Of a stretch of DNA of 44,459 bases, positions 17,978-26,751 are shown piece by piece (the stretch's first letter is position 1; the number at the start of each line of letters is the position of its first letter). The DNA is taken from NCBI GenBank assembly GCA_020057065.1, contig JAGVGM010000328.1, forward strand, positions 1-44,459. The letters run 5' to 3'. The stretch comes from Thermodesulfovibrionia bacterium (GTDB lineage: Bacteria > Nitrospirota > Thermodesulfovibrionia > UBA6902). The notes under the pieces were generated by a model. It was not told the origin of the DNA, ran no database searches, and worked only from the letters and a program-made list of their open reading frames with translations. The translations under genes were made by a program, and so were the position numbers.

Positions 17978-19279
17978 TTATTGCTTTTTAGGCGTGGAAC
18001 TGCCAAGTAAGCCTGGTATCTTCTTTTTCTTCTTCTCTACGTACAGGGCGTCATCCGCTGCTTTGTAGATGTCCTGATACCTTTTCAATCCTTTTAGTGT
18101 AGAACGTGCGATGCCGATACTGACGGTCGGGTTTAGATCGAGACCGCTAAACTTAGCCATTGCTAAGCTCTCTTTTATTCTCGTTGCAAATTTATGCGCA
18201 TCTCTTTTGTGGGCTTCAATCAGGACATATCCGAATTCATCACCGCCGATTCGCGCAATCACGTCGCCTTTCCTTCCCAGCTTTTTTAAAACCCTTGCAA
18301 GTCCCTTTATGACCCTGTCACCTGCTAAATGCCCGTAAGTGTCGTTTATCGGTTTCAGATTATCTATGTCGAGAATGAGCAGTGAAAAATGCTCGTGATA
18401 TCTGATTGCTCTTGAAAATTCCTCTTCAAGACGGGTAGAAAAAAATCTCCTGTTGTAAAGCCCGGTAAAAGGATCGCTCACTGCAATTTTCTGCAACTCC
18501 CTGTTCTTTTTTACTAATTCCCGTGTTTTCCCCTGAACTTCTTTTTTCAATGTCTCGTTCCAGTTTGCTATTTTGTTGTGAAGCCCTGTCAGTGTTATCA
18601 TCTGTCCCACAAAATTTGAAAGAAGGAGCATAAGGTTAATCCTGTTTTCATCGAAGGCCTCTAAAAGGGGATGGCTGAAATTGATAACGCCTATTATTTC
18701 GTTTTCGCTTTTCAGCGGGACAGAGAGCAGAGAAGTGACGTTCACTTTCATTTTGAAATTTGTAAATCTGCTGTCCTTGGTCACATCCGATACAAATATG
18801 TACTCTCCTGTTTTTGCTACCTGTCCGGCAATCCCCTCGCCGATCTTTATCCTTCTCCCCTTTTCCCAGGCTCTTGTCAAATACCTGTCTCCGCGTCCTC
18901 TGCCAGCCATTAATAAAAGGTGTTCGCCGTCCGGGTCTTTGAGCATTAACGAGCAATTTTCGAATTCAAGTTCCTGAGAAAATACTTCAAGGGTATTCTT
19001 GCATAATGTATTTACATCTCTTGCTTCTTCTCCAAGTTTGCCGACTTTTATTAATGCAGAAAGAGCCCTTATTGATACTTCATAAAACCCTTCTGTTCTG
19101 TTAAGCGCCTGAAGATAAACTTTTGAGCGGTTCTCGTAATTTCCGGCTTTATTACAGAGATCTGTTATTTTTTCTGCCAATATTTTTTCTTCAGGTCGCA
19201 ACCCCTCATATGAAGAGGGGATATAACCCTCTTTTGTAAATACGTTATTCAACCATGTTAATAAAGAGTCGTTACCCAT
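17978..19279 (-). CDS. GAF-GGDEF diguanylate cyclase
   Basis: A 433-residue cytoplasmic protein: helical N-terminus (1-80), GAF sensor domain (about 85-230), coiled-coil linker (235-265), GGDEF domain (266-425). The active-site loop GGDEF is intact at residues 345-349 and the inhibitory I-site RKGD (336-339) lies exactly five residues before it, so it should make cyclic-di-GMP from GTP with product inhibition. The catalytic metal Asp is in LILDIDNLKPIND. Its ATG overlaps the HDOD gene stop as TAATG, so the two are translationally coupled. The GAF ligand is unknown. Confidence 0.95.
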   Translation of the reverse strand: MGNDSLLTWLNNVFTKEGYIPSSYEGLRPEEKILAEKITDLCNKAGNYENRSKVYLQALNRTEGFYEVSIRALSALIKVGKLGEEARDVNTLCKNTLEVFSQELEFENCSLMLKDPDGEHLLLMAGRGRGDRYLTRAWEKGRRIKIGEGIAGQVAKTGEYIFVSDVTKDSRFTNFKMKVNVTSLLSVPLKSENEIIGVINFSHPLLEAFDENRINLMLLLSNFVGQMITLTGLHNKIANWNETLKKEVQGKTRELVKKNRELQKIAVSDPFTGLYNRRFFSTRLEEEFSRAIRYHEHFSLLILDIDNLKPINDTYGHLAGDRVIKGLARVLKKLGRKGDVIARIGGDEFGYVLIEAHKRDAHKFATRIKESLAMAKFSGLDLNPTVSIGIARSTLKGLKRYQDIYKAADDALYVEKKKKKIPGLLGSSTPKKQ

Positions 19280-20124
19280 TAATTAAATATTTCATCAGAA
19301 AGCATTTCTTTGTTTATTGTTGTCTCAATTTCATTGAAATCATTCTCGGATATCCCGAGGATATCAAATGTTGACATATCCAGAGGATAGTCCGGGTCGG
19401 TTTCGGTTATATTGAAGACATTTTTAGTCGTTATATAGTCTGCTATGTGCATAAGCGCAACATGATCCTGATTTGATCTTGCGAGTAAAGGTGTATGATG
19501 ATAGAGGGTCGTGTCTATAATATCTTCGGGCAAATTCCACTTGTCGGCAAGCCACATGCCTATATCGGCATGAGTGAAGCCGAGAATCTTTTTCTCAGCC
19601 TCAAGAAGACATTTTATTTTTCTGAATTCACCTAACACGTTCAAAAACATCTGGGGGAAGTACCTGTTCAGGACCATAAATCCGAGATCATGCAATATCC
19701 CATTAATAAAAATCTCATCAGAGATATTTATCTTTAATTCTCTTGATAATTGTCTCGCAACCATTCCTACTGCTAAAGAATGTTTAAAGATTCTCTGGTA
19801 TTGAGCATCAACCGTACGGATAGGCTTCTCATCAATAAAAACGGTCATCAAAGATATTCCGAGGGCGATATTTCTTACATTATTGACACCTATTCTTATT
19901 ATTGCATTGGTAACAGTGACGGATGGAGTTTGATAACCAAAGAACGCGGAATTGGCAACGCTTAAAATCTTCGCTGATATGGCGGGGTCTTTCTCAATAA
20001 TATTCTCCAGCTTGTTAATTGAGGCGAGATCATCATCAACGATATTTAATATCTCCTGCGCTATAATGGGGATAGTGGGGAGTTTTGAGATCTTTTGCAC
20101 ATATAATCTTAAAGAGTCATTCAT
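19279..20124 (-). CDS. HDOD-domain signalling protein
   Basis: A 281-residue protein starting at the ATG at 20124, which has AAGGAAAT upstream; an earlier in-frame codon at 20163 is less likely. The HDOD core runs from LPTIPIIAQEIL to the helix with GILHDLGFMVLNRYFP and HADIGMWLADKWNLPEDI. HDOD proteins are HD-superfamily relatives that mostly lack nucleotide hydrolysis and work in signalling to motility, biofilm or stress pathways. It is co-transcribed with the downstream diguanylate cyclase (1-nt overlap), suggesting one c-di-GMP input module. Confidence 0.93.
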   Translation of the reverse strand: MNDSLRLYVQKISKLPTIPIIAQEILNIVDDDLASINKLENIIEKDPAISAKILSVANSAFFGYQTPSVTVTNAIIRIGVNNVRNIALGISLMTVFIDEKPIRTVDAQYQRIFKHSLAVGMVARQLSRELKINISDEIFINGILHDLGFMVLNRYFPQMFLNVLGEFRKIKCLLEAEKKILGFTHADIGMWLADKWNLPEDIIDTTLYHHTPLLARSNQDHVALMHIADYITTKNVFNITETDPDYPLDMSTFDILGISENDFNEIETTINKEMLSDEIFN

Positions 20125-20237
20125 TATTACTATTTCCTTTTTCTTGCACAGCAACAGTATCAATTGGGGAAGTAATTTTATTAAACCACAATAGTGCTGT
20201 CAATATCTGAATTCCGTTTGAATTCCAGCTATTTCAC

Positions 20238-20540
20238 TTATGGTTTATATTTCTGCCCGGGTTTTAACAGGATGAACTTGTCGCCCCCTTCTTCCTGTTT
20301 AACTGTTTTGAAAAAGTCGCAAGACATGCACGATACAAACTTTTGTGCATAACGACCCTGAACCTTCCCCCCGCAGAATGTACCGGCAACAGCCCAACAA
20401 ATACGGCCTGCGTTCTTACCACCGTTCAAACCACTGCAGGAAGCTTCTGTGGTAGCCGGACATACTCCCATTTCTTTGATTTTTAATCCTCCAGTCTCTC
20501 GTCCACATTTCTTGAATTCCCAACAGTTTAAATTAGCCAT
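20238..20540 (-). CDS. Two-CW domain protein
   Basis: A 100-residue Cys-rich cytoplasmic protein with paired Cys-Trp motifs: NCWEFKKCGRE at residues 5-15 and RICWAVAGTFCGG near 46-58, plus VSCMSCDFFK near 69-78. This is the pattern of the 'two-CW' family, common in anaerobes and thought to be metal or Fe-S binding; the biochemical role is unknown. AAAGGAGC precedes the ATG. It is divergent from the XRE regulator, and the intervening 170 bp hold three operator-like repeats that could control both genes. Confidence 0.85.
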   Translation of the reverse strand: MANLNCWEFKKCGRETGGLKIKEMGVCPATTEASCSGLNGGKNAGRICWAVAGTFCGGKVQGRYAQKFVSCMSCDFFKTVKQEEGGDKFILLKPGQKYKP

Positions 20541-20621
20541 GTCTTAGCTCCTTTCAGATTCTAATCTTATTAATCCGTAACCTGATAGTCAGTTATCCCT
20601 ACACTATCACACAAATATGAT

Positions 20622-20691
20622 ACAACCGTAGGTTGTTAATAATCAAGAATAGACAACCTGAGGTTGGTAGACAGTTACAGCCCGGAGTTGT
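20622..20691. promoter_or_regulatory. Three 15-bp inverted-repeat operators before the XRE gene
   Basis: Sites ACAACC-GTA-GGTTGT (20622-20636), ACAACC-TGA-GGTTGG (20653-20667) and ACAGCCCGGAGTTGT (20677-20691). The first is perfect and the others progressively degenerate; starts are 31 and 24 bp apart. The last lies 22 bp from the regulator ATG, as expected for autoregulation by the XRE protein. Confidence 0.7.
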
Positions 20692-20713
20692 AATTTGAGG
20701 AGGAAGGGAAAAT

Positions 20714-21103
20714 ATGCTTGTATATAACAAAACGATCGGTTACAGAATCAAGCAGAGGAGAGAGCAACTTAACATTTCTCAGGAGAGACTTGGAGAAATG
20801 ATAGGGGTAACCTACCAGCAGATACAAAAATATGAAAAAGGGACAAACAAGGTAAACGCTGAGAGGCTCTTCATCATCGCTAAAAATTTAAAGGTTCCAA
20901 TTAGTTTTTTCTTTGAAAGCACAAAAGAGTTCCTTGTATCTGAAGAACGGGAAGATAAAAACTACTCCATCCAGGGAGAAAAGACTCTGTCCCTTCAGGA
21001 GCAGGAGCTGTTAAACTGTTTCAGATTTCTTCCGGATAAAGATGCAAGGTCGAATCTTATCGGGTTTTTAAAGTCTGTGTGTAAGAAGAAAAAAACTTCT
21101 TAA
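20714..21103 (+). CDS. XRE-family transcriptional regulator
   Basis: A 129-residue protein with a Cro/C1-type HTH at residues 8-62 (GYRIKQRREQLNISQERLGEMIGVTYQQIQKYEKG in overall pattern) and a hydrophilic C-terminal part that includes SLQEQELLNCFRFLPD. The latter recurs in chromosomal XRE regulators of alpha- and deltaproteobacteria. GGAGGAAGGG precedes the ATG. Three inverted repeats just upstream suggest negative autoregulation and perhaps control of the divergent two-CW gene. Signal and regulon are unknown. Confidence 0.92.
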   Translation: MLVYNKTIGYRIKQRREQLNISQERLGEMIGVTYQQIQKYEKGTNKVNAERLFIIAKNLKVPISFFFESTKEFLVSEEREDKNYSIQGEKTLSLQEQELLNCFRFLPDKDARSNLIGFLKSVCKKKKTS

Positions 21104-21259
21104 TGATAAAAAAGGCGTGGTTCTCAGGCGTGGTTCTCACATGAGACACCCCGCAGCAAGTCGTTTTGATTTTTCTTTCTGAATTATCTAATATAAATAG
21201 TCGTTGATGTCCTCGCATTATTCATAACAACTCATAATGAAGAAAGAAAGAGGTAATTT

Positions 21260-22024
21260 ATGGTGAAAGTAGGAATTATAGGCGGATCCGGGCTTGATGA
21301 TCCAAAGATCCTTAAGAATACAAAAGAAGTTAAATTTGATACCCCTTACGGTTCACCTACCTCCTTGCTGACATGCGGTACAATTGACGGAGTCGATGTG
21401 GTTATCATTGCGCGGCATGGAAGGGACCATTCAATTTTTCCATCCAAAGTAAACTTCAGGGCAAATATATGGGCATTAAAAGAGCAGGGCTGTACACATA
21501 TACTTGCATCAACCGCGGTCGGCTCTCTGCGTGAAGAAATAGCCCCGGGGCACCTTGTATTTCCAAATCAGTTCATAGATCATACAAGAAAGAGGGAAAC
21601 CACCTTTTTTGACGAGGATGTTGTAGTACACACCCCGATGGCGGAACCGTTTTGTCAGAACCTTATTGATTTGCTTGCTTTGTCTGCAGGGGAACTGAAT
21701 TTAACCTATCACAAAAACAAAACAGTTATCACGATAGAAGGCCCGCGTTTCTCAACCAAGGCTGAAAGCCACATGTTCAGGAGCTGGAATGCGGATGTAA
21801 TAAACATGAGCACGGTCCCTGAAGTTGTACTTGCAAGGGAGAAGAAAATACATTATGCCGCAATAGCAATGTCCACCGATTATGATTGCTGGCATGAAGA
21901 AGAGGAGCCGGTGACATGGGAAATGATCCTGGGGACCATGAAGAAAAATTCAGGTAATGTTATAAAGCTCTTTTTAACTGTTATTCCCAGAATAAAAGAA
22001 TATGATGATATTTGTGTGAAATAG
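21260..22024 (+). CDS. mtnP: S-methyl-5'-thioadenosine phosphorylase
   Basis: A 254-residue PNP/MTAP family enzyme that splits methylthioadenosine with phosphate to adenine and methylthioribose-1-phosphate. Motifs: GGSGLDD (phosphate loop), ARHGRDHSIFPSKVNFRANIW, NMSTVPEVVLARE (purine-site Met) and STDYDCWHEEEEPVTWE, the last typical of MTAP rather than inosine phosphorylases. The apt gene follows, and recycling of the released adenine fits this pairing. Position 196 region reads NMS where many members have NMT, a conservative change. Confidence 0.93.
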   Translation: MVKVGIIGGSGLDDPKILKNTKEVKFDTPYGSPTSLLTCGTIDGVDVVIIARHGRDHSIFPSKVNFRANIWALKEQGCTHILASTAVGSLREEIAPGHLVFPNQFIDHTRKRETTFFDEDVVVHTPMAEPFCQNLIDLLALSAGELNLTYHKNKTVITIEGPRFSTKAESHMFRSWNADVINMSTVPEVVLAREKKIHYAAIAMSTDYDCWHEEEEPVTWEMILGTMKKNSGNVIKLFLTVIPRIKEYDDICVK

Positions 22025-22046
22025 TATGAACATGGTTTAAGGTTCT

Positions 22047-22077
22047 TGTAGGGGCGGGTTTAAAACCCGCCCCTACA
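22047..22077. repeat. Perfect palindromic repeat between mtnP and apt
   Basis: Arms TGTAGGGGCGGGTTT and its inverse around a TTTAAA centre; 31 bp, same family as the copy at 10869. It would form a strong hairpin between two co-directional genes and could act as partial terminator or mRNA stabiliser. Confidence 0.85.
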
Positions 22078-22113
22078 TTACCCTCGAACCCTTTAAAGAA
22101 AGGAGAACAGCAT

Positions 22114-22647
22114 ATGCCGATTAAATCAAAAATAAGAACTATTCCGGATCATCCCAAGAAAGGCATTATGTTCAGGGACATAACCACTCTTATCAAAGAC
22201 CCTGTAGGCTTCAGATTGGTTATCGATAATCTCACCCAGAGATATATAAAGGGTGATATAAATTTCGATATTATTGTCGGGATAGAGGCAAGAGGTTTTA
22301 TTATAGGCGGCGCATTATCCTATACGCTCGGGAAAGGATTTATTCCTGTGAGAAAAAAGGGCAAGCTGCCCGCAGAAGTTGTAAGGCATGAATATCAGCT
22401 TGAATACGGAACTGATACAGTTGAGATCCATAAGGATGCAATAGCTAAGGGGGTAAAAGTCCTTCTTGTCGATGATTTACTTGCAACGGGCGGTACGGCA
22501 TTAGCTGCTGCAACGCTGATCGAAAAGCTTGGCGGTGTTGTCGCAGAAATGGCCTTTATCGTCAATCTCCCCGATGTCGGAGGAGAGAAAAAGTTGAAAG
22601 AAAAAGGTTATAAGGTTTATTGTCTTACCGAGTTTGAAGGAGACTGA
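22114..22647 (+). CDS. apt: Adenine phosphoribosyltransferase
   Basis: A 177-residue type I phosphoribosyltransferase of usual length, converting adenine and PRPP to AMP. The PRPP loop VLLVDDLLATGGTA is at about residues 114-127; the hallmark GIEARGFI and RKKGKLP segments are present. AAAGGAGAACAG precedes the ATG at 22114. It probably salvages the adenine released by MtnP upstream. Confidence 0.96.
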   Translation: MPIKSKIRTIPDHPKKGIMFRDITTLIKDPVGFRLVIDNLTQRYIKGDINFDIIVGIEARGFIIGGALSYTLGKGFIPVRKKGKLPAEVVRHEYQLEYGTDTVEIHKDAIAKGVKVLLVDDLLATGGTALAAATLIEKLGGVVAEMAFIVNLPDVGGEKKLKEKGYKVYCLTEFEGD

Positions 22648-22650
22648 AAA

Positions 22651-22786
22651 TTTACCACAGAGGTCACAGAGAATAGAAGATGAGAAGTTAAGAAGATGAG
22701 TAAAAGAATAGTATTTTTTCTCAACTTCGCAGCGTCTTATCTTCTTAACTTCCTGATTTAAAACCCTCTGTGTTCTCTGTGGTAAA
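22651..22786. repeat. Nested inverted repeat between apt and the DUF1015 gene
   Basis: TTTACCACAGAGG with CACAGAGAA at the left is mirrored by TTCTCTGTGGTAAA at 22773-22786; inside, AAGTTAAGAAGATGAG is mirrored by CTTATCTTCTTAACTT. It has the form of a small folded non-autonomous element of about 136 bp. Confidence 0.7.
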
Positions 22787-22796
22787 AAATATTTTT

Positions 22797-24065
22797 ATGG
22801 CGAAAGTAATTCCATTTAAAGGTACTCTGTATGATCCTCAGAAGGTGAACGCCAATGAGACAATGGCGCCGCCGTATGATATTGTTACGCCTGAGTTCAA
22901 GGATGTTCTTTACAGGCGAAGCTCTTACAATGTCATCCGTATTGATTTTGGTAAAGACGAGGACGGCGATAACGAGGGCAGGAACCGTTATACACGGGCT
23001 TCAGGTTTTTTGTCAGCATGGCGTGATGAGGGGATCCTGATAGACGATACTGAGCCGGCATTTTATTGTTACGAGATAAATTACGTTATAAATGATCAGC
23101 AGAAAAAAACAAGGGGCTTTCTCGGCGCGGTCAAGATCGAGGAATTAGGTTCAGGGAGGATCCATCCGCATGAGATGACATATTCAAAGCCCAAATCGGA
23201 CAGGCTGAATATCCTTCGGTACTGCCAGGCAAATACAAGCCCTATATTTTCCCTGTACAGCAGTGAAGAAAAGATCACTTCATCGATTATTGATAATGTT
23301 GTCAAACAAGAGCCCTTCATAGAAGCAAAAAACGGTGACGGATTTATTCACAGGCTCTGGCGTATAAATGACAGGGGTGCAATCGATGCGATCATAAAAG
23401 AAATGTCTGATAAAGATATTTTTATTGCAGACGGCCATCACCGCTATGAGACATCTCTCAAGTTCAGGAAAGAGATGGAAGATAAAGGTCTTGCCAGGAC
23501 AGGGGAAGAGCCTTTTAATTATACTCTGATGTTTCTTGCCAACATGGAAGATGACGGGCTTACTCTCCTGCCAACACACAGGCTTGTCGAGATAAATTCA
23601 GAGATCAACATAAAAGAGACTATCAGGCAGTATTTTGACATACAAAAAATAAACTCCAGCGCAACATCTGAAAAACAGGCAAGGCAGCAGATGTTTGAAG
23701 CCATGCATAATAGTGCACATTCTTTTGGAATGTTTCTCACTAATGCTAATACATATTACTCTCTGGTGTTTAACGGTTCAAAGATGGAAACAGATATGCC
23801 TGAATGCCTGAAAGATCTTGATGTAACGGTACTCCACAAATTGATATTTGAAAGGCTTCTGAAGATAGATCATTATGAATATGAGATGGATCCTGACATC
23901 GCAGTGGAAAGGGCCAGGAAGGGTTTGTTTGAGGCAGTTTTTTTCCTGAATCCCACAAGCGTCAAAGACGTCAAGGAAGTCGCTCTCGCCGGACAACGAA
24001 TGCCGCCGAAGTCAACCTATTTTTATCCTAAGCTCCTGACCGGGATGGTTATTTACAGGTTTTAA
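22797..24065 (+). CDS. DUF1015 family protein
   Basis: A 422-residue conserved soluble protein of unknown function, recognised by MAKVIPFKGTLYDP at the start, MAPPYDIV, YYCYEINY-like pattern, GRIHPHEMTYSKPKSDR, IADGHHRYETSLKFR and NPTSVKDVKEVALAGQRMPPKSTYFYPKLLTG. Family members are near-universal in several anaerobic phyla and often lie near serine or one-carbon genes. The His-rich motifs suggest a metal or phosphate site, but no activity is established. The start is taken as ATG 22797; an upstream GTG (22770) lies inside the repeat and is unlikely. Confidence 0.9.
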   Translation: MAKVIPFKGTLYDPQKVNANETMAPPYDIVTPEFKDVLYRRSSYNVIRIDFGKDEDGDNEGRNRYTRASGFLSAWRDEGILIDDTEPAFYCYEINYVINDQQKKTRGFLGAVKIEELGSGRIHPHEMTYSKPKSDRLNILRYCQANTSPIFSLYSSEEKITSSIIDNVVKQEPFIEAKNGDGFIHRLWRINDRGAIDAIIKEMSDKDIFIADGHHRYETSLKFRKEMEDKGLARTGEEPFNYTLMFLANMEDDGLTLLPTHRLVEINSEINIKETIRQYFDIQKINSSATSEKQARQQMFEAMHNSAHSFGMFLTNANTYYSLVFNGSKMETDMPECLKDLDVTVLHKLIFERLLKIDHYEYEMDPDIAVERARKGLFEAVFFLNPTSVKDVKEVALAGQRMPPKSTYFYPKLLTGMVIYRF

Positions 24066-24199
24066 TTTCAAGGCAGTTCGATTGGAGACACAGCCTCATT
24101 GCCGAAGAACAAACCCTTTCCGAAAAGTTTTTGATTTATAAATTCACATTGGTTTAAAATGTTAACAGATAAATTATCTTTAAGGGAGTCGATTACACC

Positions 24200-24685
24200 A
24201 TGAAAATCGGGATAATGTCGGATTCACATGACCACTTTGAGAATATCAGGAAAAGCATAGGACTTTTCAAGGGAAGAAAGGTCGATCATGTAATTCACCT
24301 CGGTGATTTTGTTAATCCCGGTTCAGTGAATCTTTTCAAAGAAATAAAATTAGTGGGCATTTTCGGCAATAATGATGGAGACAAGTTCAGATTGATCTCC
24401 GCGTTCAATGAAGCAGGCGGTGAGATCAAAGGGGATTTCTATGAGTTTGAAACAGAAGGCTGCAGGTTTGCCTGTTACCATGGCACAGAGCTGCAAATAA
24501 AAGATGCCTTAATAGAGTGTCAAAGGTACGATGTGGTACTGTATGGGCATACACATCAATGTGAAAATGCAGTGGTCGGAAAGACCATCGTGCTGAATCC
24601 CGGCACTGTGCACGGTTTCGGAGATAAAGCAACAATTATTGTGTTCGACACTAAAACTAAACAGCATGAATTTATCAGCTTGTAA
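24200..24685 (+). CDS. YfcE/MJ0936-type metallophosphoesterase
   Basis: A 161-residue calcineurin-like phosphodiesterase. All metal motifs are present: MSDSHDHFEN (residues 6-15), HLGDFV, FGNNDGD, CYHGTE and YGHTHQ, ending in VLNPGTVHGF. Members hydrolyse phosphodiester bonds using Mn or Ni; the physiological substrate is unknown. AAGGGAG precedes the ATG. It stands alone between DUF1015 and rpmH. Confidence 0.93.
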   Translation: MKIGIMSDSHDHFENIRKSIGLFKGRKVDHVIHLGDFVNPGSVNLFKEIKLVGIFGNNDGDKFRLISAFNEAGGEIKGDFYEFETEGCRFACYHGTELQIKDALIECQRYDVVLYGHTHQCENAVVGKTIVLNPGTVHGFGDKATIIVFDTKTKQHEFISL

Positions 24686-24800
24686 CATGCGGATAAAGCT
24701 TGGAATCTGAACAATTTGATTTTTTTATGACTCATAAGTAAAATATTATGTTAATTTAAAAACCTGGAATATTTTCTTTTACTCTAAACAGGAGATCATC

Positions 24801-24938
24801 ATGACATACACAACATACCGCCCACATAATAAGAAGCGTAAAAGGACGCATGGCTTTCTTGTAAGAATGAGCACAAAAGGCGGCCGTAATGTAATTAAAA
24901 GAAGACGTGCCAAAGGCCGGAAAAAATTGTCTGTGTAA
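24801..24938 (+). CDS. rpmH: 50S ribosomal protein L34
   Basis: A 45-residue, very basic protein with the L34 signature: [19 protein letters not shown], then [23 protein letters not shown] lies at 24789-24793, just before the ATG. Its TAA overlaps the ATG of yidD (TAATG). In most bacteria rnpA (RNase P protein) follows rpmH at once; here it is missing. Confidence 0.97.
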   Translation: MTYTTYRPHNKKRKRTHGFLVRMSTKGGRNVIKRRRAKGRKKLSV

Positions 24939-25165
24939 TGAAAACACTTGTAATTTCTGCAGTTAAACACTACAAGAAATACATTTCACCATTCCTGCCT
25001 CACTCATGCAGATTTTATCCATCCTGCTCTACCTACTGTATTGAGGCAGTAGAAAGATATAGTTTATTTAAGGGATTACGGCTCTCTGCAAAACGGATCA
25101 TGAAATGTCATCCACTGCATCCCGGTGGATATGACCCTGTAGAAAGTCTTAATAACCCCCGTTAA
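24938..25165 (+). CDS. yidD: Membrane protein insertion efficiency factor YidD
   Basis: A 75-residue protein with the family pattern YKKYISPFLPHSCRFYPSCSTYCIEAV and HPLHPGGYDPV, including three conserved Cys. YidD is an amphipathic inner-membrane-associated factor that helps YidC-dependent membrane insertion. The ATG overlaps the rpmH stop by one base, and yidC follows 21 bp downstream, so these form one operon. Confidence 0.97.
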   Translation: MKTLVISAVKHYKKYISPFLPHSCRFYPSCSTYCIEAVERYSLFKGLRLSAKRIMKCHPLHPGGYDPVESLNNPR

Positions 25166-25186
25166 TTTTTTATAAAAAGGAACTAA

Positions 25187-26716
25187 ATGGAAAAACGTAC
25201 GCTTTTAGCTGTTGTCTTATCACTCGGTATATTGTTAGGCTGGTCCTATTTTTTTCAGAAACCTGTGCCACAGAAACCAGCGCCTGCGGGACAGTCCGAT
25301 CTGTCAAAAGATCAGGCTGTTAAACCCGAAACTGTCCAGCCGGCAGAGCAGGTTCCTTCAGAAATTGCACCGGCAATGCAAGCATCCGCAGCGAGTGACA
25401 TTATTGTTGAGACAGAACTGTACAAAGCCGTTTTTTCGACTCAGGGGGCGATAATCAAATCATGGGAGCTGAAAAATTTCAAAGACAACAGCAAAATGCC
25501 TGTTGTTCTTTTAAAGTCACCCGGCGTGGTCCCGCCACTTGGAATGTTATTGGAAGGTGATAAACGCAGTCTGCCGCTAAAAGCGATCTATGAACCTGAT
25601 ACCAAACAACTCACGCTTTCAAAAGCCAACAACAGTGCAGAACTTGTTTTTACTTATAGTGACAACGCTATTTCCATAAAGAAGAAATTTACCTTCCATA
25701 ATGATGATTATAAGGTTGATCTTTCCATAGAAACTGTAAACATACCTTCTTACACCCTGCCTGTAGGAACAGACTTTGGTCTTTTTGACAAAGCACAGAG
25801 CGAACATAAAGGACCGGTTCTCCTGATCGAATCAGACAGGAAGGAATTTGATGATAAGTTAATAGAAAAATTAAATTTTACAGGCAACATCCATTGGATC
25901 GCCCAGGAGGATAAATATTTTACCGCAGCCCTTATCCCTCTTGCTCAAAGTGATGGGGCAGAAGTTTGGAAAGAAGGCGCTTCCTCAGAGATCGCATTTA
26001 AGGTAAAGCAGCCAAAGCAGGATTTCATTTTTTATGCAGGACCCAAGGAATATGACAGGCTTAAGAACTTAAACAAAGGCCTGGAACATATAGTCGATTT
26101 TGGCTGGTTCACAGTTGTTGCGATGCCCCTCTTCTGGGTACTGAAATTCTTTTACAAGTTTCTGGGTAACTACGGTTGGGCCATAATTCTTATAACAATT
26201 GTTGTCAGGATACCATTTATTCCCATTCTGAATAAGAGCCAGCAATCGATGAAGAAGATGCAGAAGATCCAGCCCATGATGGCTGATATAAAGGAGAAAC
26301 ACAAGAAAGACCCGCAGAAGATGCAGCAGGAAATGATGGCTCTGTATAAAAAACATAAGGTCAATCCTGTCGGCGGCTGCCTGCCGATGTTACTGCAGAT
26401 ACCTGTCTTCATTGCTCTTTATAATGTCCTTAATAAGGCAATTGAGCTGAGGGGTACGCCGTTTGCATTATGGATAACAGATCTCGCTGCAAAAGATCCT
26501 TATTATGTATTACCAATCATTATGGGAGTAACAATGGTAATACAGCAAAAGATGACCCCCACGACCATGGAACCTTCACAGGCAAAGATCATGATGTTTA
26601 TGCCGATCATATTTACTTTTATGTTCCTGTCCTTTCCCTCGGGTTTGGTCCTTTACTGGCTTGTAAACAATGTCCTTGGAATTGTACAGCAGTACTTTGT
26701 GAATAAAAAGGCATAA
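25187..26716 (+). CDS. yidC: Membrane protein insertase YidC
   Basis: A 509-residue Gram-negative-type YidC: first membrane segment at residues 5-24, Pro/Gln-rich linker, large periplasmic beta-domain (about 60-300), then the five-helix insertase core from residue 310 (FYKFLGNYGWAIILITIVVRI) with the cytoplasmic coiled loop SQQSMKKMQKIQPMM and NPVGGCLPMLLQIPVFIALYNVL. An Arg in the first core helix (VVRI) provides the hydrophilic groove. It inserts proteins into the inner membrane with or without Sec. AAAAGGAAC precedes the ATG. No jag/khpB gene follows; mnmE is next. Confidence 0.98.
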   Translation: MEKRTLLAVVLSLGILLGWSYFFQKPVPQKPAPAGQSDLSKDQAVKPETVQPAEQVPSEIAPAMQASAASDIIVETELYKAVFSTQGAIIKSWELKNFKDNSKMPVVLLKSPGVVPPLGMLLEGDKRSLPLKAIYEPDTKQLTLSKANNSAELVFTYSDNAISIKKKFTFHNDDYKVDLSIETVNIPSYTLPVGTDFGLFDKAQSEHKGPVLLIESDRKEFDDKLIEKLNFTGNIHWIAQEDKYFTAALIPLAQSDGAEVWKEGASSEIAFKVKQPKQDFIFYAGPKEYDRLKNLNKGLEHIVDFGWFTVVAMPLFWVLKFFYKFLGNYGWAIILITIVVRIPFIPILNKSQQSMKKMQKIQPMMADIKEKHKKDPQKMQQEMMALYKKHKVNPVGGCLPMLLQIPVFIALYNVLNKAIELRGTPFALWITDLAAKDPYYVLPIIMGVTMVIQQKMTPTTMEPSQAKIMMFMPIIFTFMFLSFPSGLVLYWLVNNVLGIVQQYFVNKKA

Positions 26717-26751
26717 TTTGCCATTGAACCTTCTGTCCTCTGTGCTTAATC

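Noticed and set aside
22770-22799. GTG at 22770 as start of the DUF1015 protein
   Set aside because: It falls within an inverted-repeat element, and the conserved family start is MAKVIPFKG at 22797.
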